Assembly (NCBI RefSeq): GCF_002865645.1
Contig: NW_020194518.1
Location: 1-64,000 of the forward strand
DNA length: 64,000 nt
Direction: 5' to 3'
From: Hyaloscypha bicolor E
Taxonomy: Eukaryota > Ascomycota > Leotiomycetes > Helotiales > Hyaloscyphaceae
Below, one piece after another: positions 10,719 to 23,225 of the stretch. Position numbers and translations under genes: made by a program. The notes beneath the pieces are model-generated. The model did not search any database and had not been told where the DNA came from. It saw only the letters and a list, made by a program, of their open reading frames with translations. Positions within the stretch are counted from its first letter, which is position 1. The number at the start of each line of letters is the position of its first letter.

Positions 10719-11555
10719 TGTTGAGTAGTCCGTGTCGTATTGTGGGTAATGATGAGAGGATAAAGTATTCACCTGAATAGGCCAAGTGAGTCGGGCAAGT
10801 TAAGTCTTGGATGTGAAGAGATAAATTCTGAAAGGGCTGCCTTTGGGAGTTGAGAACGTTCGGGTGGAGATGCATTTTGGGGGGCTAAGCGTTGAGATAC
10901 CAAATATATCATTGCTTTCACATCACCTCATCCTTCTCTTTGTCCCATCTTTCATGCACTCTTTGAGTCGACATGACCGTGGGTTGGAGGTAAAGGTTAA
11001 ATTGTTATTAACCGTTACATCTTGTAACGAAAACCTCTGCATCGTGGAGTGAAACTGAAGAGTGGAGGACCAAAATCGCCGCTTTGGGACATCCGGAACG
11101 AAAGATCCCAAATTGGCAATATAATGAGGTGCGCGCAAAGTGCGATGTGCAACGAAACTCGTCATGTCCCGGTTCACCTATCACAATCTGAAGTGCAATA
11201 TAACAAAGGTGAGATGAGAGAAAGGCAGGCAATAAGGGCATGCTGCAGACAAGAAAAAGGAATGACTGCTTTCGACCAGCATCTGCAACTTTTCAAGGCT
11301 GTACGAAAGAGTGAAACACTTGTAGATAAATGGGTGGATGGTGGTAAGAAAGCAAGAGAGGCAAGTATACGCTTAGAACTGGGGACACTCATCCACATCT
11401 TCTCCAAGGGTATCAGAAAGCGCTCTCCTCTGGACATGCAATCATGACGGGTATCAAACAGATTAGTCTTGATTCAAAAGACCTATTATATACAATAGAT
11501 ACTCACATTCCACGCTCCAAACTCCCAACTCCCCATAAACTCTCTCTTTCCAACC
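10719..11555. other. Intergenic, no supported gene
   Basis: Between copy F and the 3' end of the GH3 gene. Several open frames of 60-130 codons overlap on both strands without cysteine motifs or family resemblance; I support none. Confidence 0.5.
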
Positions 11556-14447
11556 CTAATACCACCCAGTAAGTTTCAGATCCCTCGAACTAGAACCAAC
11601 CTTGATCGTGATACTGCCCTCGGTAGGCATAACCCAATTCTGCCTTACGATATCCCAATAACTGAGATCTCTCCTCGTAAGATTGAACTCTACGACCTGC
11701 TTCTCACCACTCTCCAGCTCGGTCTTCTCAAAGTTTCTCAATACACTTCGAGGGAAATCTATTTCCTTCGCCTCGCCCTTGACGCCGTCGAAGCCCAGGT
11801 AGAGCTGCACGACTTCTTTTCCCGTCACAGAACCCGTGTTCTTGATGTCGACCGACACGGTGGCATAGTTGTTCCACAAGTCAGGATTACCTCCCTCGTC
11901 TCCACCGGCTTCTGATGGTGTCTGCTTGATTTCGTACCCCTCTGGATATGGGTATGGGCCTTTCTTAATGGAAGTGCTGGTGATATAGGGGTAGACGAAT
12001 TTCTTCAGTTTCCTGAATCCCTTGGGCAAAAGAGCTTCGCTGGCGTCTGGAATCTTGTCGTCGTATTGGGGAGGATCGATGCCGGGAGTACGAGCTGCAG
12101 GTAGTGATGACTTTGGAAGAACTGGACTGACAACCAGGTTTGAGTAGTCGAAAGTGGTGTATGATAATCCAAAACCGAATTCGAACCTCGGTTCGATGCC
12201 TTCCTTGTCGAAGTGACGGTAGTCAATGTATAAACCTTCCGAGAAATTCTGCTGGGGAATGGCAGCATTAGGATAGTACTGGATCTTCGCCCCTGGTCCG
12301 TAATCTTCTAATGACTTGCCAATTGTGTATGGAAGCTTGCCGCTGGGATTGACGACCCCAAGAAGGATATCTGCGATTGCGTTTCCGCTTTCTTGACCAG
12401 GGAGGTTAGCCATAAGCACAGCCTTGACGCCGGGAATATCGATCCAGCCTTCCATGATGACTGGGCCGACAGAGTGGATGACAACAATAGTGCTTCCTTG
12501 TCCGTCACCGCAACCTAATGCCACCTTCACAATGAGACCTTCTCCATCCTTTTGGATGTAAAGATCATTTCGGTCTCCTCGAATACCATCAGCAGCCATG
12601 TACCCCTCCCCAGAATCAGCATTGACAAAAACGATACACACATCTTGCTGCTTGAGTATCACAGGAGTCGTCTTGAACGGTGGGTCGTTGCTAGGGAAGT
12701 TCGTGACGTAGACTCGGTCCTTGTTGAATGCGTCCAATAGGGCTTCAGCAGGCGTGATGAGATATGGAAACTCAACAGCACCTGAGCCCCAGCCAGAGCC
12801 AAGAGTACCTTGGTTGCATCCTCGGTCTGGACAGACATTTGGACCTCTGCCAGCTCCAGAATCTTCTCCAAAGATACCGACACGCATGTTGATCTCGTGG
12901 TTCTCACTCGTTGGCCAGCCATCTTTGCTTAATGGTAAGATACCTTCATTCTTGACCAGCACTATGCCTTCCGTTGCAACTTTGCGAGCAATTATGGAAT
13001 GAGCCTCATCGCCGCTGCCTTGAACATTGATGAATTTGTTCACAACCTTCTGGTCGCGGTCATCTGGGCTTCCTGGGTTGATAACTCCCATTTTATCGTT
13101 TGTCCAAGATGAGAAGTTCGGCCCTTCTCCATCAAACTTGGACTTGTCATCTTGACCCAACTGATACCACGAAGCAACAACTCGAGTCACCATATCGTTG
13201 AGCCTCGAAACGGGCAAAGAACCGTTCAAAACAGCCTTGCTCAATTCAGGGCCCCATAGCGACTGACCCTTCCCCCACCACAATCCATCTCCAGGCATAC
13301 TCATATCCAACCCGGCCAAGGCGCTCGCGACGCCACTTCTTTGAGCAAGCCAATCGCTCTGGACGAAACCCTGGAATCCTAATTCGTCTTTCAAGATCCC
13401 GTTGAGAAGCTTTGAGTTGCCGCACGAGTATGAATTGTTGAGCATCTGATAACTGCACATGACACTTGCAACGCCAGCCTTCACAGCGTCTTGGAATGGC
13501 CATCCGTACATTTCGTGTAGAGTCCGATCATCAATATTGGATGAAATGGCGTTTGGAAGACCCCACTCCCACGACTGTCGGAAATGCTCTTGCTCATTGC
13601 CGACGAAATGCTTGATCGTAGCAATGATGCCTTCTTCTTGGATGCCCTGGATCGTCAACGCCCCGGCAATTCCCTGCAAAACAGGATCGGCTCCGAATCC
13701 TTCCCAATTTCTCCCGCCAGCTGGCATCCGCCCGAGAGGTCCTACGCAAGGTCCCAGCAATACGTTGATGCCCTTTAATCGTGCCTCCATCCCGTGTGCC
13801 TTGCCTCTGAAATACATCAACTCTTTGTTCCATGTGGCCCCAACGGTAATTCCAGCAGGGAAAGCCGTTGCATTATCTGCAAAACGCAAGCCGAGAGGCC
13901 CATCTTGTAAAGCAAGGCCGGGAAATCCAACATGGATGGCAGGCCCAGTATTTCCAACAGCCAAACCCATCTGCCATCCAGTCCCTGTTGTAATATTGAC
14001 CTTCTCCGGCAGGGTCATCTTCTCGACCAATGCTTGCGCCTTCTTATAACTGTCCTGCCATTTCAACGACGTTCCACCTAGCGGAGTCGGATACCAAGGG
14101 GGAGACATCCCATCCACTGGAGCGACCTTGTACAGGAAGAACCCTCCACCCGCAACTACGGTCCAGAAGATGATCAGAATGGTCAGAATAGCGAAGAAGC
14201 ATTTCGAGCGTCGAGCAAAGGAGCGGCGGAGGCGGGCCAGCTCTATGCTGGGACCGTATGCTTGGACTGCAGGTTGAGATTGGTGGTTGAGAGGATCTCG
14301 GTCAAGGAAATCAGTGGCATCGATGTCGGACTCGCTGTCGGATCTGTAGGCATTTTCGAGGGACATGCGCATAGGCGTACGCTCTCCTTTATCGTAGGAG
14401 CGAAGGAGCCCTTCGCGACTTTCAGCAGCTTCGTTTCGGCGATCCAT
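11556..14447 (-). CDS. Membrane-anchored beta-glucosidase, glycoside hydrolase family 3
   Basis: Single-exon 963-residue protein, expected to release terminal beta-linked glucose at the cell surface. Residues 1-80 are an acidic/basic cytosolic tail, followed by one membrane segment at about 83-105, making it type II (signal-anchored), like the bglE-type enzymes of Aspergillus. The GH3 N-domain follows: LVEKMTLPEKV near 140, GGRNWEGFGADP near 244, KHF at 279-281, and the nucleophile motif SDW with Asp365. The C-domain has GIVLVKNEGILPLSK near 495, and a fibronectin III-like domain fills roughly the last 100 residues. Length and order match full-length family members. The ATG at 14447 keeps the anchor in frame. 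No regulatory site was recognised. Confidence 0.93.
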   Translation of the reverse strand: MDRRNEAAESREGLLRSYDKGERTPMRMSLENAYRSDSESDIDATDFLDRDPLNHQSQPAVQAYGPSIELARLRRSFARRSKCFFAILTILIIFWTVVAGGGFFLYKVAPVDGMSPPWYPTPLGGTSLKWQDSYKKAQALVEKMTLPEKVNITTGTGWQMGLAVGNTGPAIHVGFPGLALQDGPLGLRFADNATAFPAGITVGATWNKELMYFRGKAHGMEARLKGINVLLGPCVGPLGRMPAGGRNWEGFGADPVLQGIAGALTIQGIQEEGIIATIKHFVGNEQEHFRQSWEWGLPNAISSNIDDRTLHEMYGWPFQDAVKAGVASVMCSYQMLNNSYSCGNSKLLNGILKDELGFQGFVQSDWLAQRSGVASALAGLDMSMPGDGLWWGKGQSLWGPELSKAVLNGSLPVSRLNDMVTRVVASWYQLGQDDKSKFDGEGPNFSSWTNDKMGVINPGSPDDRDQKVVNKFINVQGSGDEAHSIIARKVATEGIVLVKNEGILPLSKDGWPTSENHEINMRVGIFGEDSGAGRGPNVCPDRGCNQGTLGSGWGSGAVEFPYLITPAEALLDAFNKDRVYVTNFPSNDPPFKTTPVILKQQDVCIVFVNADSGEGYMAADGIRGDRNDLYIQKDGEGLIVKVALGCGDGQGSTIVVIHSVGPVIMEGWIDIPGVKAVLMANLPGQESGNAIADILLGVVNPSGKLPYTIGKSLEDYGPGAKIQYYPNAAIPQQNFSEGLYIDYRHFDKEGIEPRFEFGFGLSYTTFDYSNLVVSPVLPKSSLPAARTPGIDPPQYDDKIPDASEALLPKGFRKLKKFVYPYITSTSIKKGPYPYPEGYEIKQTPSEAGGDEGGNPDLWNNYATVSVDIKNTGSVTGKEVVQLYLGFDGVKGEAKEIDFPRSVLRNFEKTELESGEKQVVEFNLTRRDLSYWDIVRQNWVMPTEGSITIKVGSSSRDLKLTGWY

Positions 14448-15619
14448 CGTGTTGGCTGTCTCAATTGTTCAAGCTTCACACTGTGCTCAGGAAGCTGTCC
14501 GGAGCGCGGCCAGCATTTGATTTGTAGTGCGAGCAGAGGCGGTGAACGAGAATATCAACCGGGAATGACTGTAGATTCGATACAAATGGAGGAGTCTTGA
14601 CGGCAGGCCGCATCCGAAGTGATGTCGGAAAGGAGAATAATTGTTTATAGGGTTGTCACAGACTCTCCGGGGAAGCTTCCAAATCTTCCGAGCCAATGAT
14701 GTGTGGATGTTTCAAGTACAATACGGTCACAAGCCCACTTCTCTTATTTCAGATCATCTTTCTCAAGACATCAAGTCTGTCCAATGATATTCATCTAGTA
14801 GCTGTTCTGTCTCCTCTGTAATTGACGTGAAATTCCTTCGACATGATGCATGCTCTAGTCAGGGGCAAAGTAAAGCTAACCCCTGAAAAGTAAATAAAGA
14901 GAGGAGCAACTGGTGAATGTTTCTTTGTCTTATAAGATGCTGGTTAGCAGAATGTCCCAAGTTAACTTGGAACATTGAGAACTCTTGGCCACTCTGCTAT
15001 TCGTCCCGTCTTTCAGTTATTTTCCACGAGCCAAAAACCCCCCAAACGTGACAGCAACAGTTTTAGCAGAAACTCCCCCAAAATCTGCGAAACGTACATC
15101 TTGCTGTCCTGAACACCCACGAGAAAATAACCAACCATCCAACATCACTATCCTACGCACAAACATTACCAGACTGTTCAAAAATAACCCGTTCCATGGT
15201 CTGGTTCTACATTGATGTTGAAGTGTTGCTAAGAATAAAGTGTCTTACCACCTTCTATCATACCCCTCTTCTACGTTCAGCACACGGTCATGGTGTCTAA
15301 ACAACTCTTCTCTCCAAATAATTACCTCGTGTCACATATCCTTCTCACCACTTGCAGGAGTCCTTCGTTCAATGAGAACATGAATGTCCTGCAGCATCAC
15401 AATACAATAATTATCATTGTCCCTGCACTCCAAATTGGCTGGAATATTCTCGAGTTTTCTATATCTTGGGCTCTAGTTAGCTATAAAATTGTAGCTTAGA
15501 TTGCTTCATTTTACTTGAATTGGCACACCTGCAATGACTGTCCAAGGCATGACAAGATTCTGTGAAGCAGATTCATATCCTTGGGAGACAAGTAGCTCAA
15601 TTTCCCCATTTTCTCACAA

Positions 15620-15802
15620 CTATTCACAGTTCGCCAGTGTCACAGCAGACCTTTGACATGCAGCAAGAGAACTAAAACCGCAGTTGGCATCGGTTGCCAG
15701 CTCTTCTGAAGTTTGCATTGCTGTTTTCAAGCCAGATTCGATTGTTACGAAAGCTTTACTGCCGAATAAATTCAGATGACTGGCATACTTCTTAAACTTC
15801 AT
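15620..15802 (-). CDS. Possible small protein of 60 residues, unrecognised
   Basis: An ATG in good fungal context (CAAAAATG) opens a 60-codon frame starting MKFKKYASHLNLFG, with three cysteines in the last 20 residues. No signal peptide, domain or family is evident and there is no supporting neighbour. It could be chance. Confidence 0.15.
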   Translation of the reverse strand: MKFKKYASHLNLFGSKAFVTIESGLKTAMQTSEELATDANCGFSSLAACQRSAVTLANCE

Positions 15803-18800
15803 TTTTGCTATCCACGGAACGAGTGCCTGGGAGCTTAGAAAATCAAAATACCTTCAATTGAGAAGCCGACTCCTTCTTGGCTGAGCGAATGTCTTCCCAT
15901 GCGGCAGGGGCAACTGGACTTTTGATAGCACTTGAGGAGGTCGAGGACTTTTCCAGAGTATTTGTAGCCTGCGGAAGTTACGGCTTAAAAGTTTCACCAC
16001 TTTTGCAACAGCCACACCTCAAACGTGCTCTGATTTCAGCTCGGAAATATGAAAGAAGGATATCGGCCGAAGTCCGAGACTCGGCTCAGAGGGGAAGGAG
16101 CAATCATTTCTACTAGAAAGCGGAACGATCCACGGAAGCCACCGTGTGCTGAAGATTTCCGGGCTCTTATATATTGCTTGCTCTTCCACGAGGCTCAAAA
16201 CAGAAGTTTATCAGCACGGTTACCTTCTAGTGAAGGCGAGCGTCCAAGTGTGGATGTGCTCCGCTTCGAGAAGAAGTCATTTACTAGAATATAACAGTGA
16301 GAAAAGTTCAGTACAGTCTGGAATCACCAGGTAACTCGACAAGGAATTAAGGCAATTGCTGTCAACAGTTTGGACAAAAAGTCGAATGTCTTCTGCATTG
16401 TTACTCCTATCATTAGACCCCCTTTGGAAGTCCGAGTAATTAACTAATCTGATATCGAGAGAATGTCTCAGCATTATAGTACATTCGCTAAAAGCAAAGT
16501 TCTACGAAATAAGACTTATAAACGATTATCCCTGCATGTGATACCTTGATATTCTCGATCATGTGGGCACAACCATTGAAAGACGGAATCAGCCCTTATA
16601 TATACAGATCTTGAGGGCATGCTTCCCTTCAAAGAACGAGAGCTCTTTATCATTCTTACCTTTAACGGGGATTACCTCTTAGCGGCTTCCTTGCCAGCTT
16701 CTCCTTACAGGCTAGTTGTAACCTTTTCTCTTCTTTAAATTGTACCTCCGGCCAGGCCAGATGTGGAATACCGCAATGGAAGCAATGCGAGCGCCCTGGA
16801 TCCTTGGCTTCCCTGTCTAAAGAGAGACTGCTTGCTACGGTGGAGGTCCTTTCAAGAAAGTTTGGACGAAAGTCGGACGAAGTCAAGGGAATACTGCTTG
16901 CAACTCCGTCGAGCTGTGAGGGAAAGAGAAAGGGGGAGGAAAGTAATTAAAAATAAGCGAGAACCTCGTGGAGCTTTTCCAAAGTATGGCAAGGAACGGG
17001 TGCCCTTGTATTTGGTTGATGGCTATGAGTAAAGTGGGAGTATTGACATTTCCGGTATGGATATATAGCCCGGTGGCGTGCCTATTCCAAATTGCAAGTT
17101 CGCTAAAAGGCGATTTCACCAAGAGAATATCCTTAGCTATCTGGGATATTCATAAGAAACAGGGCAAGGTAACGAGCGGTAAGGAGCGTGATGGCATCCG
17201 CCACAGCAATGGAAGTATATAAAGCCCCATATCCCACAGCTTATTCACGACTTCAAGTATACTTGTGGGTAAGTGGGCTCACGTCATCGCTCCAGGCCTT
17301 AACAAATATCCTAGAAGTCGTCTGAACATTACTTAGGAGGCGTTGAAACATTGACAGTAGTAAGAACTTTAACAGTAAGTGCAAAGATGAGACGAACTCT
17401 TTATACAAGCGCTTTAAACAAAAAGCCAAGGAAAAGTTCAAGTACTCTGCCATACATGTATTTTGTGGAAGTTTACTCGGCCCTAAATAAGAGCTGCTTC
17501 TCCTAGAAGGCCAATTGACAAGAAGACCCTCAACCATAGTTTCTTGCTCTATTTGTGGGTCTATGTATTGAATATGTCTCTTGTGAGGCCATGAATAGCT
17601 AACATTCTCACCGGAAATAGAAATGCACATTCTTTTACTTACTCCAAACGATAAAGAAGTATAGTAGAAGCTCCTTTAAAGGAGCAAATAACCGGGATTA
17701 AAGAAGAGATAAAGCTTTTAGAAAAGGGCGAAAATGCTACGAGAAAGAAGTGAATATGTCTTGAAAGGGAGGCAGTATCTCTTTGACATGTTTGTGATTC
17801 ACAGACGTTTTGTTTGTTTGCAACTTTCTGCGAGACTGCCTTTATATAGTGAATGACGTATTCTCGGTGAGCCGCTGGCACTTTTAGCAACAAGACTGTT
17901 GAGTAGTGGTGGGAGCGACATGCTCATGCTGGAAGTAACTTATGTTGATGTACCCTGAATGTTGCGGTAGCGGCTTCTCTTGCTTAGGAAATATCGAGTT
18001 CATTGAAAAGAAACAAAGACGGAATGCAAATTGCTTGTCTCGGCAGAAGGAATGATAGTGGGTGATAGACGGACTGCAAGAAGGAACCTGTCAACAGAGG
18101 AAATGACCGAGGAGAAGGGAACTCATGGGGCAGAAGAACGAGAGCCTTTATATTGGCTCCAGGATAGAAAATATGCTTAAGGCATCTTGGATGTCTCACT
18201 TCCAAAAGCTTCCCTGTCTGCGAGACATGACGTGGAAATACTGGAGACGGCTATGGTTTGAGTTCCGATTCTAAAGTGGAAGTCAATAAGGCACTTACGC
18301 TAGGTTGAAGCGCCTGGATCGACGGCTTTCTAGGCAGCCACAGCAAACTAGATCTGGAGGGCTCCTGCCTCGCCACCGTCGTTCTGCTCTCACTTAGAAG
18401 TTTCTGATCAAGCAGAAATATGCACTAATTGTACCGACTGGCGCGGTGCAGTGCAAGTAACTCAGTATACATGAAAGCACCTCGGGGCCACTCGTGCCTA
18501 ATTCCCCGCTCCGTTCCAACATACTGTAGCTCCAAGAGATGCACAATGTCCTGCAGTCAATCTGCGGAGCAGGGTAGGCGTGTAATAAAATCGCTCAATT
18601 CCCTTCCATACAGCAAATTTCGTCTTGGCCCGAAGCACATGCTTTCCCTTCCCTCTTACGATCAAGGAAGCCATTCCGACCTGCCACTAACCATGTCACC
18701 GCCTTGGCTACCACCACAATGGAAAAACTAAGAACGTCAAACAACTCGAAAGTCAAAAAGTCAAATTACAAAGATAGAAACCCTCACTCTGCGTTGGCTA

Positions 18801-20785
18801 CTCGAAACTCCAATGAAGCACTTGCCACCGTCACAACCACTCCTCGTACAAGCAACCAGCCTCATCTGGAGGGGTCCCTGACCTGGGATCTTGGATCTTG
18901 GATTCGGGATGTCAACCCTGCCATTCCTTCCGCGCAGCCAACTTCTCGAAGGCAACGACGATCAGATCCCCGCCCGATCCTGCATCCTTCGAATTTCATA
19001 ATGCCTCAAGCCCCTTCCTCTCCCCTCCAACTCGTCCCTCTCTGCGGCACGAATCGGGGAAAATTCACGGTTCGACACGCAAGATAGACTTCGATACTTG
19101 TCTGCGAGGAAGCGGGGCAGCTGATTGATGCATGTTGTGCATATGTGCGATAAAGATCTGTGCCGTTGGCCGAGAGGCGAATACTTGTATACATACACGA
19201 GGTGTTCTATTCATAGCGGTTCGGAACCATTGGGTGAGAGGCTCAACGTTGGAACTCGTTTGTTCCGGTGCTATCGCGGGGCTGAGGTTGGTTGGCTTAC
19301 TCATTTCATTTGATCGACGAGATTCGTGCGCTGATAGGAGGGGTACTTTGCCTCGGAATCTCGAGGGGCAGGGAGTGGATGGATAGGGAATAACTTGCGG
19401 AGTGAATTGTGGGAAGACTGGGACAAGGCTGCGAGAGATACGGGCTTGGGGAAATATGGAAGACGCTTATGTGTTATGCCAGTTGTTTGCAGCAATATGG
19501 GTGTTGAGAAACGGATAAACGGCGTGCGATGAGGGTTCGTGGGCGGTGCTGGCCTTGCATTCAGCCTCGGGACTAAGTGAAGATATTTACCCGAACACGT
19601 GGTATGATATAACTGATGTACCTCCTAAGAACATAATGATTTCTGGAGAATTATTCAGGCCTTCAGCCTTGTAGGGTGGCAACTTTTCGATAATTGTCAT
19701 GAACTAGAGGGCGGACTGATGATTCAATACGGATGGAGACCTGGGGTTCTTGAAAGTCTGGTTCCGAGGCATCGGGTCCAGTTGTGGCACCGCCATCTTG
19801 GCAGACTCGTTGGGACCGAAGACATGGACTTATTGAGGCTAGAGGCAGAGAGAGAGCTAGCGGACAGAGGAAATAAGTTTGACCATCAAACAACGAAAGG
19901 AGACGTGCTGCTGCAGAGCGTGCAGATACCAGTTTAACTGCTGCTGCGGCGAAGGGGCGAAGTGGTGCAGAAGTGAGCAGAAAGTGTAATACAGTGAGGT
20001 AGGTGAAGCCCCGAACTTTTCAATATTGCGCTTTTGCGCTCCAGTGCACTAGTGAGTGGACTGGACGCAGTGGACGGTGAACCTCATGGACGCCGCGATG
20101 TGAGGATGCTGGCACGGCTGGTTGTGGATATTACTGTCTCAATTGACGCCTTGCTTTTGATACTTGGGCGTCTCGCTCTCCTGGCGGGTTTGGATGGAGG
20201 TCTGGACAACATGTCAAATAGAACTGGTGCTCTTTCTGTCTGTATCGATAGTCTATAGATTCTCGGAACATCGAGCTCCAGGCCGAGTTCTTAACGCATT
20301 TAAAGCTTCGGCACGATGGTTCTGCGCTGGAGAAGAATTTGGATATTGAAGCCCCGCACAATCTTTCTTGCGCGATCTAGAGTGCCGAGCTGCCGATTGC
20401 CTGGCATGGAAGTGGAAGTTCCCCGCCCGAGTTTTAAATTGCGGTGACGCTCGTGGAGCGGGGCTGTGTTTAAATCGGTAAATCGATTTTTCGATAATTC
20501 GATAATTCGAGGGCAAGGGCATTGAAGAGAGCATCTTCGATGCCCGGACCCCTCGCAGCGCGAACGTTAAGGTTATTTCCCTTCCTGTGCTAGGCTCGTA
20601 TTATCCCTACTAGCAGCTCAGGGGCAGATGCGCCTCGGTCCTCGCTTCAATGCAACGCCGCTTTAAGGGTGCCGGCGCCTTCAGGGGCAGCGGCGCTGCC
20701 GCAATCTAAGTGGGGCCCGCCCAGCCTCCTTTACCTAAGTTACTAAGTAGGATGCCCATCTCGAGTCCTCGACTTGCCGACCCCT

Positions 20786-20830
20786 GGTCTGGTCTGGTCT
20801 GGTCTGGTCTGGTCTGGTCTGGTCTGGTCT
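20786..20830. repeat. (GGTCT)9 microsatellite
   Basis: Nine perfect copies of the pentamer GGTCT in a gene-free region upstream of the GH16 gene. Being five-base, it stays open in all frames and creates long spurious reading frames. Confidence 0.95.
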
Positions 20831-21766
20831 GGGTGAACACGACAAGTCATGGTGTGCAGGTGCTGCTCTCGCCATGGGCATGGGCCATGAGCTACTACTT
20901 TTGGAACGCGGTTGCTCGTGGGCCGTATGGAGTAGTGTGAGCCACGCTGTTTTCCAGCAAGGAAGCAGGAAGCTGGAAACGCAGCAGTGCAGCACACGGT
21001 CAAGTGTGTGTACTTCGTATTGTCGTCCCGGTAACTGTAACAGTGACCAGTGATCAGTCGCCAGTGACCAGTGACCCTAACGCCCAAGATTGGCATCCGA
21101 CTTCCAATATTTGCTCTCGCTGCACCAGAGTAGTGACCAGATATTGCTGATATTGGACGAGCTCTGTCTCCCCTAATCGCATGGACGGTATCGGATGCAA
21201 CCACCTCCCCCACTGTTTTCGAGAACAGGACAGGACAGAACAGCGCCAAAGACCCTCAACTGCTCCCTGGAAGCTGTCCTCGAGGCGCTGCCAATCTCTT
21301 CCAAGGCCCCCCCCGTCCCAGCCTCAAGCCAAATCGCAGCCCGTGCTGCACAGAGACATCTCAAAACGGGCTCCCGTCTCTCCTCGAGTCCTCGCGCCTC
21401 CGCCCAACCGAACGGTATTTCCTAGCCCTGCCCCAGTCCAGAGCTGAGATCGCCGGCCCGTGTGCAAGTGTTTTCCCTTCCGTACCACTAGCAAAATATC
21501 CCAGCAATCTTTGCCATGGTGGTCCAGCGCTGTCGAGCCCACTCCCTGACTGATATACCCCTGTCACTCAATCGTGCTTGATCTCTCGTTTTCCAAGACA
21601 AGCCATCTCTTCCCACCACAACCAACTCCACCCTCGACACTTACGCTCGTTTTGAAGAATACCACTGCAAGTTGAACAACTGCTTGCAGTCGTTCTTGAA
21701 TATCAACCCATAATATTTAATATATAGCTCGATCCTTGTGTTCTTTCTCCTCCTGGGGGACGCAAG

Positions 21767-23225
21767 ATGGAAAATCAGGCTCATTATAGAGGGAGTGGCA
21801 TGTCGGCCATCTCAACAGCAACCACGCCAATGCGACCTGGCACACCTGAGAGCAGGAGTAATCCGTTCGGCGATGACATCTCTCCAGCACCCGGCAGAGG
21901 CAACCCCTTCTCTTCGCCCTTCAATTCGAGACCTGCCTCATCATTCGGTTCCTCATCCGCGGTGCGAGGCCTCCCACAAAGATACTTCCATTCGAGAAGA
22001 GTACGCAAAGGAGAAGTGGAACAACCGTGGAGGGAGAAGGTTGATCCGAAGGAGAAATGGGTCACAATTATTCCATTGATTGGGTTAGCATTGGGATTCG
22101 GAATTGCTGGTTTCTTGGTTTACGATGGCCTCAAGTCGGTGGTGCACCACAAATATTGCCCAGTCTTCAGCGATGATTTCTCCTCTGGACTAAATCCTTC
22201 AATCTGGACGAAGGAAGCTGAAGTTGGCGGATTTGGGTAAGAATTGATGTTTCTTCTATGCCAAACTTGTACTGACTTGCCACAGAAATGGAGAATTTGA
22301 GCAAACGACGCTCACCGACGAGAACGTGTTTGTACAAAACGGCAAGCTCATCATCAAGCCCACGCTGCAAGATGCCACTCTCATCGATAGCAACAATGTT
22401 ATCAATCTTACATCTGACGGAACCTGTACTTCAGACGTCCTCACAAACTGCGTTTCCATCACGAACCTTTCTTCCAACGCGATCATACAACCGGTGAAGT
22501 CGGGACGTATCAACACCAAGGCTGGAGGGACAATCAAATATGGACGTGTCCAAGTTACTGCCAAGTTGCCTGTAGGAGATTGGCTGTGGCCAGCGATCTG
22601 GATGTTGCCCGTCAACAACACCTACGGCCCGTGGCCCTTGTCTGGAGAAATCGACATAGTTGAATCTCGTGGAAACAACCACACCTATGCACAGGGAGGA
22701 AACAACATTGTCTCTTCTGCTCTTCACTGGGGTCCCAACCCAGCCAACGATGCTTGGTGGCGCACAAATAACAAGAGACAAGCTCTGCACACCACCTACG
22801 CTCAAAGCGAACACACCTTCGGCCTCGAGTGGTCTCAAAAATACATCTTCACTTGGATCGACAGCATTCTCCTCCAAGTCTTGTACGCCAACTTCAACGA
22901 GGGTCTCTGGAAACGCGGAGGCTTCCCGTCATTCGACAGCAACGGCACCCATCTCACCGACGTGTGGTCGCAATCCGGCCACAACTCCGCACCCTTCGAC
23001 CAAGAGTTCTACCTCATCCTGAACGTGGCTGTTGGCGGCACCAACGGATGGTTCGAAGACGGCAAGAGCGGCAAGCCTTGGGTTGACACCTCGCTCACTG
23101 CCAAGAAGGATTTCTGGGAGGCTCGTGACAAGTGGTACCCGACATGGACCGCACCCGGTGCCGGCCAGATGGAGGTCAGCAAGGTCCAGATGTGGAAGCA
23201 ATGTGATGGGAACGAGGACAACTAA
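21767..23225 (+). CDS. Membrane-anchored glycoside hydrolase family 16 (beta-glucanase-type)
   Basis: Two exons, 21767-22236 and 22286-23225, joined across a 49-bp intron (GTAAGA...CACAG) that restores GGFGNGEFEQTT; 469 residues. The first 98 residues are a Ser/Pro-rich cytosolic tail, then one membrane segment at about 98-119. The catalytic domain follows, with the GH16 signature GEIDIVE: nucleophile Glu278, Asp280 and acid/base Glu283. WPAIWMLP just before it lines the substrate cleft. The C-terminal SKVQMWKQC is a usual GH16 end. Likely acts on beta-1,3(1,4)-glucan in or outside the wall. It lacks the long Kre6/Skn1-type insertions, so a Kre6 role is not suggested. No GPI signal. Confidence 0.9.

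Larger units (their letters stand above)
14448..21766. other. 7.3-kb gene-poor region
   Basis: No gene could be supported between the divergent GH3 and GH16 genes. It holds scattered short frames, three strong TATA-like boxes without a clear gene (17216, 17845, 18150), a possible 60-codon frame at 15620-15802, opposing open frames near 16660-17030, and a GGTCT microsatellite at 20786. CAGTGAC-type short repeats occur at about 21040-21075. Confidence 0.5.

Noticed and set aside
16662..17032. Overlapping frames on opposite strands, one with a CxxC pair, one basic and coiled-coil-like
   Set aside because: Both look equally protein-like and neither has homology or a clear start, so strand cannot be chosen.
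20743..21249. 168-codon minus-strand frame
   Set aside because: Much of it comes from the GGTCT pentamer repeat, which is stop-free in all frames.
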